64,000 nt of DNA. It comes from Christiangramia sp. OXR-203. GTDB taxonomy: Bacteria > Bacteroidota > Bacteroidia > Flavobacteriales > Flavobacteriaceae. The stretch's first letter is position 1; the number at the start of each line of letters is the position of its first letter. Below are positions 58,983 through 64,000 of this stretch, piece after piece. Both the position numbers and the translations under genes were made by a program. The DNA is taken from NCBI RefSeq assembly GCF_034372165.1, contig NZ_CP139698.1, forward strand, positions 1,798,001-1,862,000. Reading direction: 5' to 3'. The notes beneath the pieces were generated by a model that saw nothing but the letters and a program-made list of their open reading frames with translations, ran no database searches and was not told the origin of the DNA.

Positions 58983-61224
58983 CTAATTTCGCTGTTAATT
59001 TTTCGGTATTGATCTCCAGTTTTTCTGAAATATCCAAGAGCCACTCTAGCTGACCCGTGATTAAATGTGCTTCCTGAAGGTTCAACCGTGTATCCTCATC
59101 TATCTGGGCTTTTCCCTCGCTTATTTCTCTATCCCTTTCCGTAGCCATCTCATCAAATCTGCGATGAAGTGCTTTGCCTGCTTTGGAAATTCCCTCATGT
59201 TCCTTTTGTTCCCTACTTTCATGCTCCAGTAAGCGTACAGAATTTTTCAAATTGAAAACGATGGTTTTAGTATACATTTCAAAATCTGAGGAGGCTTTGC
59301 TCGTTGGGTGGTTCCTAATATAGGATCCCATCGACGCCAAAGCAGACAGAAAAGTATGATTTAAGCCTACAATTTCGTAAATGAGACTCAGCTGCTTTTG
59401 CTGGGACTTCGGCTCCTGGGTCATTCTTTGAAATGCGCCACTCAACTCCCCCATATCCAGAAATGCTTTTTTTCGGGCCAGTCTGTAGCTAATGGGTAAA
59501 TTTTCCTTTTTATGGTAATAATCATCGATCTCCTCTAAATAACCAATATTGGAATTAATAGAATTCCCAATGACATTATTCAGCTCTTTGAGTTCCCATT
59601 TAGGCCAAAGAATAAAATTCCCAAGGCCAGCGAGACCTGCACCTATCACTGTATCAAGAATTCTAAACTGTATCACGTTGAGAACTTCAGGCTGGAGCAG
59701 TGCATAAATAAAAATGATACTGAGCGTGATAAACATTGCTGCAGTGGTATAATTACGCTGAATTAAAGAAAATGCCAGCGTTAAACTTAAAATACCTAAA
59801 ATGGCGTATACCGTTGTGTTTTGAGTAATAAAAACTATTCCAATTGCCATTGCTCCACCTATAAGTGTTCCAACGATCCGTTTCCTGGTCCTTTGTTTAG
59901 TGAGCCCGTAATTAGGTCGCATGATAACGACAATCGTTAGTAAAATCCAGTACGCATTCTGAACCGAGAAATAAGACCCCAGTAAATAACCTACCAGAAC
60001 TACAATAGCAAGTCTCAGGGCATGACGAAAAATGGAACTGTTGAACTGAAAATTGGTACGAAGGGTTTTAAAGCTATATTCCTGTTGGGTTAAAAATTGC
60101 TGGACATCTTTGTCCTTAAAAATCCTTTTCTTTCCTTCAAGATTTCTAAGAACCCGGTCAATATTATTGATTTTTTGAGACTGCCTGACTTGGTAATCAT
60201 AGAAGTTCCTTAAGACCAGCATACTTTCCCTTTTTTCTGAAATATTGATCGTGTCCCGGTACTTTAACAAACTGTTCTCAACCTTCTTTAATTCTTCGGA
60301 AAGTTTATTCTCAGGCATCGTGGAATTTTTATGGACTGAAAGCGCAATGCGGTCCAGCTGCTCTGCCATTTTCAATGAAAATTCCTTAAACACCTTTAAT
60401 TCTAAAAAATCTGAATCCAGCACCTTTCGCATCTGAGGGTAATCAATAGGATTCGCCATGGCCAGCTCAAGCATATCTACAAGATCTATAAATATGAGTA
60501 GCCTTTTTCGGGTATAACCAGAACTTCCCGAGGACATCCTGAAGGTTATAAGAAGCTCCCTCAAACTTTCGTGATGCTCATTAAGTTCGGTTTGTTTTTG
60601 GAAAAGTTCTTTCTGAATATTTTCCAGATCAGATTCAGGATCAAGCAATCTAATTCTGAGTCGTAGATAATCTGCGGTTAATTCCATAGTCTCCGCGATC
60701 TGTTGCTCTGACGCTCTTTCAGGCTTTAGTAAATACCAGGCAATACTAATAAACATATAGAATATTCCGCCACCGAAGATGAGAATGGATTTTTGCCAGA
60801 TCTCAATTTCCGAAGAAATATTGGCAAAACTAAGAACCACCGCAAGTAGTCCTGCAAAAGTAACCAGTGAAGCTCTAAAACCATAGACAGAAAGATATGC
60901 TATACCAAACATCATTACCAATAACATAGGTGCAACTGCCCAACTGAATTGTGCAGAATAACCTGCGATACAGAAGGATATTGCCCCAAGAAATGCCGCG
61001 GCCATGATACCCATCACCTTATGTTTAAAACTCCCGGCCACATCACTTGGAGATGAAAGTAAACTTCCCATCGCCATACTCACCCCTATTTCAAGTAGAC
61101 CTAAATTGGAAAAAACCGCGATTGGGATTACGATCGCAATGGTAAGTACAATGGCTTTAGAGAAGTCGGTACTTCTAAGAAACTTAATGAGTTCATTATA
61201 ATAATGCTGAAAGTTGATCTTCAA
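58963..61224 (-). CDS. FUSC-family membrane protein (YccS/YhfK-like)
   Basis: A 753-residue inner-membrane protein. Two membrane blocks of about six helices each (about 22-165 and 398-530) are separated by a long helical cytoplasmic domain (about 175-385), and a helical C-terminus follows. The repeated FUSC signature is visible in MGSLLSSPSDVAGSFKHKVM and in VIMRPNYGLTKQRTRKRIVG. The family includes aromatic acid and fusaric acid exporters; this YccS-like type has no partner membrane-fusion gene nearby, so the substrate is unknown. Confidence 0.88.
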   Translation of the reverse strand: MKINFQHYYNELIKFLRSTDFSKAIVLTIAIVIPIAVFSNLGLLEIGVSMAMGSLLSSPSDVAGSFKHKVMGIMAAAFLGAISFCIAGYSAQFSWAVAPMLLVMMFGIAYLSVYGFRASLVTFAGLLAVVLSFANISSEIEIWQKSILIFGGGIFYMFISIAWYLLKPERASEQQIAETMELTADYLRLRIRLLDPESDLENIQKELFQKQTELNEHHESLRELLITFRMSSGSSGYTRKRLLIFIDLVDMLELAMANPIDYPQMRKVLDSDFLELKVFKEFSLKMAEQLDRIALSVHKNSTMPENKLSEELKKVENSLLKYRDTINISEKRESMLVLRNFYDYQVRQSQKINNIDRVLRNLEGKKRIFKDKDVQQFLTQQEYSFKTLRTNFQFNSSIFRHALRLAIVVLVGYLLGSYFSVQNAYWILLTIVVIMRPNYGLTKQRTRKRIVGTLIGGAMAIGIVFITQNTTVYAILGILSLTLAFSLIQRNYTTAAMFITLSIIFIYALLQPEVLNVIQFRILDTVIGAGLAGLGNFILWPKWELKELNNVIGNSINSNIGYLEEIDDYYHKKENLPISYRLARKKAFLDMGELSGAFQRMTQEPKSQQKQLSLIYEIVGLNHTFLSALASMGSYIRNHPTSKASSDFEMYTKTIVFNLKNSVRLLEHESREQKEHEGISKAGKALHRRFDEMATERDREISEGKAQIDEDTRLNLQEAHLITGQLEWLLDISEKLEINTEKLTAKLDEQKSL

Positions 61225-61368
61225 ATTTGCTGGTTTGGAATAATGAAATTACGAAGTTGAGCTTAATAATCATCGCTATTTACACTCTTTTTAGGTTTTA
61301 AGTTTTAATTATGAATGCATGTTTGCCAAACGGACAGAAGCATATTAATTTGCTTCAAAATAAAAGTT

Positions 61369-62358
61369 ATGAATAAGCAAATACTATTAAAGCAACGTCC
61401 AAAAGGTAAACCTGAAACTTCAGATTTTGAGATCAAAGATTTTGAAATTTCAGAGGATAAAGCACTAAAGCTTAAAACAAAATATATCTCTGTAGATCCT
61501 TATCTACGCGGAAGAATGCGCGATGAGGAATCTTATATTGAACCATTTCAGGTTGGAAAACCATTAGAATCTATGGTAGTTTCTGAAGTTATTTCTTCCA
61601 ATTCTGAAGACTTTAAAGTCGGTGAGCATGTTATAGGAATGTTAGACTGGAAACATGAGCAGTCGCATGATGGAAAGGGTTTGAGAAAGATTGATAAGGA
61701 AATGGCTCCACTATCTGCATACCTGGGAGTTCTTGGGCTTACAGGATTGACCGCGCATCTTGCACTTGACACTATTGGAAAATTGAAGGAAGGAGAAACA
61801 TTATTGGTGTCTGGTGCTGCCGGTGCTGTTGGAAGTGTTGTTGGTCAAATTGGAAAGATTAAGGGATGTCGTGTAATCGGTATCGCAGGATCTGATGAAA
61901 AGATCGATCATATTCAGAATAAATTTGGATTCGATGGTGGTATTAATTATAAAACGACCTCCAATATGAAAGAAGCGATCGCTGAGCATTGTCCAGATGG
62001 CGTTGATGTATATTTTGATAATGTTGGTGGAGAAATTCTAGACGCCACCCTTCAGAATATCAATAAGGCGGCGCGTATCATTAATTGTGGCGCTATCTCA
62101 ATTTATAATGATACAGGTACACCAACAGGCCCTAGACCAGAAGGCATTCTTATAAAAAAATCTGCATTGATGCAGGGATTTCTGGTAAGAGATCATCAGG
62201 AAGAGTTCCAGAGAGCTATACAAGAACTTGCAGGATGGTTAAAGTCCGGAAAACTAAAATATGATGAAACTGTTGTAGAAGGTTTTGAAAACACTCCTCA
62301 GGCATTTATCGATCTATTCGATGGTAAGAACACTGGTAAAATGGTCGTTAAGATCTAA
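61369..62358 (+). CDS. NADP-dependent oxidoreductase, leukotriene B4 dehydrogenase-like (MDR)
   Basis: A 329-residue MDR enzyme of the prostaglandin reductase/CurA type, reducing alkenal or quinone double bonds with NADPH. GroES-like N-terminal half with YISVDPYLRGRMRD (about 40-53), Rossmann motif LLVSGAAGAVGSVVGQIGKI (about 145-164), then GSDEKIDHIQNKFGFDGGIN and YFDNVGGEILDATL (about 214-227). The ATG at 61369 matches the family start; a frame from 61315 adds an unrelated stretch. Divergent from the FUSC gene and ends at a strong terminator. Confidence 0.92.
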   Translation: MNKQILLKQRPKGKPETSDFEIKDFEISEDKALKLKTKYISVDPYLRGRMRDEESYIEPFQVGKPLESMVVSEVISSNSEDFKVGEHVIGMLDWKHEQSHDGKGLRKIDKEMAPLSAYLGVLGLTGLTAHLALDTIGKLKEGETLLVSGAAGAVGSVVGQIGKIKGCRVIGIAGSDEKIDHIQNKFGFDGGINYKTTSNMKEAIAEHCPDGVDVYFDNVGGEILDATLQNINKAARIINCGAISIYNDTGTPTGPRPEGILIKKSALMQGFLVRDHQEEFQRAIQELAGWLKSGKLKYDETVVEGFENTPQAFIDLFDGKNTGKMVVKI

Positions 62359-62375
62359 TGATCAATTCAATGCAT

Positions 62376-62406
62376 AAAAAAGCCCGGATACTATCCGGGC
62401 TTTTTT
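62376..62406 (+). terminator. terminator between oxidoreductase and SDR genes
   Basis: Perfect 14-bp stem aaaaaagcccggat / atccgggctttttt with a 3-base loop. A-rich and T-rich flanks make it usable in both directions. Confidence 0.92.
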
Positions 62407-62426
62407 ATTAACTATGTTCTGAGATC

Positions 62427-63176
62427 CTATTGTTCCTGATCTGTAGGCATGATGAAAACATCATTTACATTTGCACGCTTTGGTTGCGTTAGAGAATAAT
62501 AGATCGCATCTGCAATATCCTGAGCTTCCAGAGGAGTCATTTCTTTGAAATTAGAAAGCAATCCTTCCTTAATCTCATCATCTGTAATAGAATCTGTAAG
62601 CTCTGTGTCTACGAAACCAGGTTCAATAGATGTCACATTAATTCCGAATTTAGGTGCCAGCTCCATTCTCAAACCTTCAGAAAACATTTTTACTGCAGAT
62701 TTTGTTGCACAGTAAACTGCTCCACCAGGATAGATCTTATTAGCAGCACTTGATGAAATATTAATGATATTACCCGACTTCTGTTCCATCATCGTTGGTA
62801 ATACCGCTGCTACTCCATTCATAACACCTTTAAGATTAACATCAATCATCTTATCCCATTCATCGGTATGTAGATTTTTTACATAAGATAATGGCATTAG
62901 ACCAGCATTATTAATTAAACCATCTATACTATTAAATTCCTCTTTCGTTTTCTCAACTAATTTCTTGAAATTATCTTTGTTGGTAACATCACCGGTTACT
63001 ACCAGCGCTTTTCCAGCGTTTAATCCATCTACCTTCTTTTTTAATTCATTCAGACGTTCTTCTCTTCTAGCAGTTAAAACTACATTGGCGCCTTCCTTTG
63101 TCAATTTCAATGCTGTTGCTTCACCAATTCCACTAGATGCTCCTGTAATAATGATCGTCTTTCCTTTAATACTCAT
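62427..63176 (-). CDS. SDR-family oxidoreductase
   Basis: A 249-residue short-chain dehydrogenase. The NAD(P) motif is ITGASSGIGEATAL (about 10-23), with NNAGLMPL (about 88-95), catalytic Ser in INISSSAANK and the YxxxK pair in GGAVYCATKSAVKM (Tyr155, Lys159 by approximate count). The AxR at ARREERL suggests NADP preference. The ATG at 63176 (MSIKGKTIII) is chosen over a frame 26 codons longer. A -7-like TAAATTTG lies at 63207-63200. The substrate is not predictable. Confidence 0.9.
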   Translation of the reverse strand: MSIKGKTIIITGASSGIGEATALKLTKEGANVVLTARREERLNELKKKVDGLNAGKALVVTGDVTNKDNFKKLVEKTKEEFNSIDGLINNAGLMPLSYVKNLHTDEWDKMIDVNLKGVMNGVAAVLPTMMEQKSGNIINISSSAANKIYPGGAVYCATKSAVKMFSEGLRMELAPKFGINVTSIEPGFVDTELTDSITDDEIKEGLLSNFKEMTPLEAQDIADAIYYSLTQPKRANVNDVFIMPTDQEQ

Positions 63177-63287
63177 AATCTCTTCTTTTAGTTTTTTTAC
63201 AAATTTAACGGATAGATAGCCTGAAACCTTAAAGAATACAGGCTTTGTCATCAATTTAACCTTAACTCCTAAAGCTTGTTAATGAAA

Positions 63288-63312
63288 AAAGCCACTCAAA
63301 TCGAGTGGCTTT
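63288..63312 (-). terminator. terminator downstream of the second SDR gene
   Basis: Perfect 10-bp stem aaagccactc / gagtggcttt with loop aaatc. On the minus strand a T run follows, 20 bases past the SDR stop at 63332. Confidence 0.88.
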
Positions 63313-63331
63313 AGTATTGAATAAATTAGAA

Positions 63332-64000
63332 TTATTTTTTCGGTGGACGAGCAGGTCTTACTTCAATTTTACTTGGAAGCGTTCTTGGATTCATTTTCAG
63401 AAGATCACCAACTAATTCTCCAATATCTTCACTTTGAATTTTCCATGCATCTTCTTTTGAAGGTTCATTGCCATTGAAATGTGTTGCAACAGATCCAGGC
63501 ATAATAGTACTTACTTTAACTCCTTTGTCGCGAAGATCCAACATGATCGCCTGAGAGAAACCGGTTACAGCAAACTTACTGGCATTGTATGCAGCTCCTC
63601 CTGCGAAATAGTTCGTACCGGCAAGACTCGAGATTGTAATAATATAACCCTCAGTTTTCTTCAATGCTTCAACACTTGCTTTTACAGAATAAAATAGTCC
63701 GTTTAAGTTGGTATCTATCGTGTCTTTCCAGTCGTCTACACTTAACTCATCTACTGACCCAAAATTACCAATCCCGGCATTTGCGACAAGAACATCAAGC
63801 TGTCCCCATTTGTCCAGTAATTGCTTTACAGCTTTCTGCTGACTTTCATAACTACGTACATCTGCTTCCAGACCAAGAGCCTCATCATTCGCAGATAATT
63901 TCTTCGCAGCTTCTTCCGCAGAAGATAACGACCTGCTTGTTATAGCAACTTTATATCCCATTTTTAGAAGCGTTTCAGCAACTCCGTATCCTATACCTTT
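63332..64000 (-). CDS. SDR-family oxidoreductase (partial, N-terminus beyond the window)
   Basis: A short-chain dehydrogenase read from 64000 down to 63332 (223 codons). The window edge already encodes KGIGYGVAETLLKMGYKVAI, the tail of the Gly-rich NAD(P) motif, so the first few residues lie outside. Other elements: ANAGIGNFG, catalytic ISSLAGTNYF, and YxxxK in AAYNASKFAV. The internal Met at 63961 is not the start. It lies 155 bases upstream of the other SDR gene on the same strand, separated by a terminator, so it is expressed separately. Confidence 0.9.
   Translation of the reverse strand, partial: KGIGYGVAETLLKMGYKVAITSRSLSSAEEAAKKLSANDEALGLEADVRSYESQQKAVKQLLDKWGQLDVLVANAGIGNFGSVDELSVDDWKDTIDTNLNGLFYSVKASVEALKKTEGYIITISSLAGTNYFAGGAAYNASKFAVTGFSQAIMLDLRDKGVKVSTIMPGSVATHFNGNEPSKEDAWKIQSEDIGELVGDLLKMNPRTLPSKIEVRPARPPKK

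Overview
The window is a contiguous, gene-dense stretch of an AT-rich chromosome from a member of the Bacteroidota, most likely a marine Flavobacteriaceae close to Gramella/Christiangramia. The reasons are promoter-like TAnnTTTG elements (some with an upstream TTG 17-19 bases away), a type IX secretion (T9SS) C-terminal sorting tail, a lipoprotein TamA-like/TamB pair, an OmpA lipoprotein, DUF4402 proteins, and weak Shine-Dalgarno sites with several TTG starts. I saw no rRNA, tRNA, insertion sequence, prophage or CRISPR array.

Layout. 1-6 kb: partial msrA, an SRAP (DNA-protein crosslink) protein, then a minus-strand run of a PAS-rich histidine kinase with a frameshift in its ATPase domain, a receiver-only regulator, a PepSY-like lipoprotein and a metallo-beta-lactamase-fold hydrolase. 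6-13 kb: M16 protease, AI-2E-family permease, and a cold-response block of three near-identical cold-shock proteins, a fatty-acid desaturase and a fourth, Lys-rich cold-shock-domain protein. 13-16.8 kb: an oxidoreductase, a Crp-like regulator, dodecin, a secreted protein and upp. 16.7-25.8 kb: outer-membrane biogenesis (TamA-like/TamB, OmpA).

25.9-34.4 kb holds the most distinctive system: four DUF4402 secreted subunits, a PapD-like periplasmic chaperone, an 860-residue usher-like outer-membrane protein and a large T9SS-sorted protein. It looks like a complete chaperone-usher-type surface fibre locus of Bacteroidota. The likely major subunit sits alone between its own promoter and a strong terminator, just ahead of a tightly packed five-gene operon.

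34-50 kb: GreA/GreB factor, SLC13 permease, glycosyltransferase, aspartate kinase with a divergent ACT-like protein, a GluR0-like ligand-gated potassium channel, a 3D-domain lipoprotein, a Tat-exported Gfo/Idh/MocA oxidoreductase, FKBP, OsmC, and a three-gene amidoligase operon (RimK-like ATP-grasp, GCS2 ligase, N-formylglutamate amidohydrolase family) beside a divergent M19 dipeptidase. 50.4-51.1 kb carries a small transcription unit with three short basic ORFs, two of them paralogues that differ largely by synonymous changes. 51-64 kb: PBP1A, a helicase, a Crp/Fnr regulator with a secreted protein, a long inverted repeat, the cysteine operon (serine acetyltransferase then CysM), a DUF6155-like protein, an FUSC transporter, an NADP-dependent oxidoreductase and two SDR dehydrogenases, the last running off the window.

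Candidates most worth following are the chaperone-usher-like locus, the three-peptide unit at 50.6-51.1 kb, and the cold-shock leaders, which conserve two mutually exclusive hairpins with compensatory changes.
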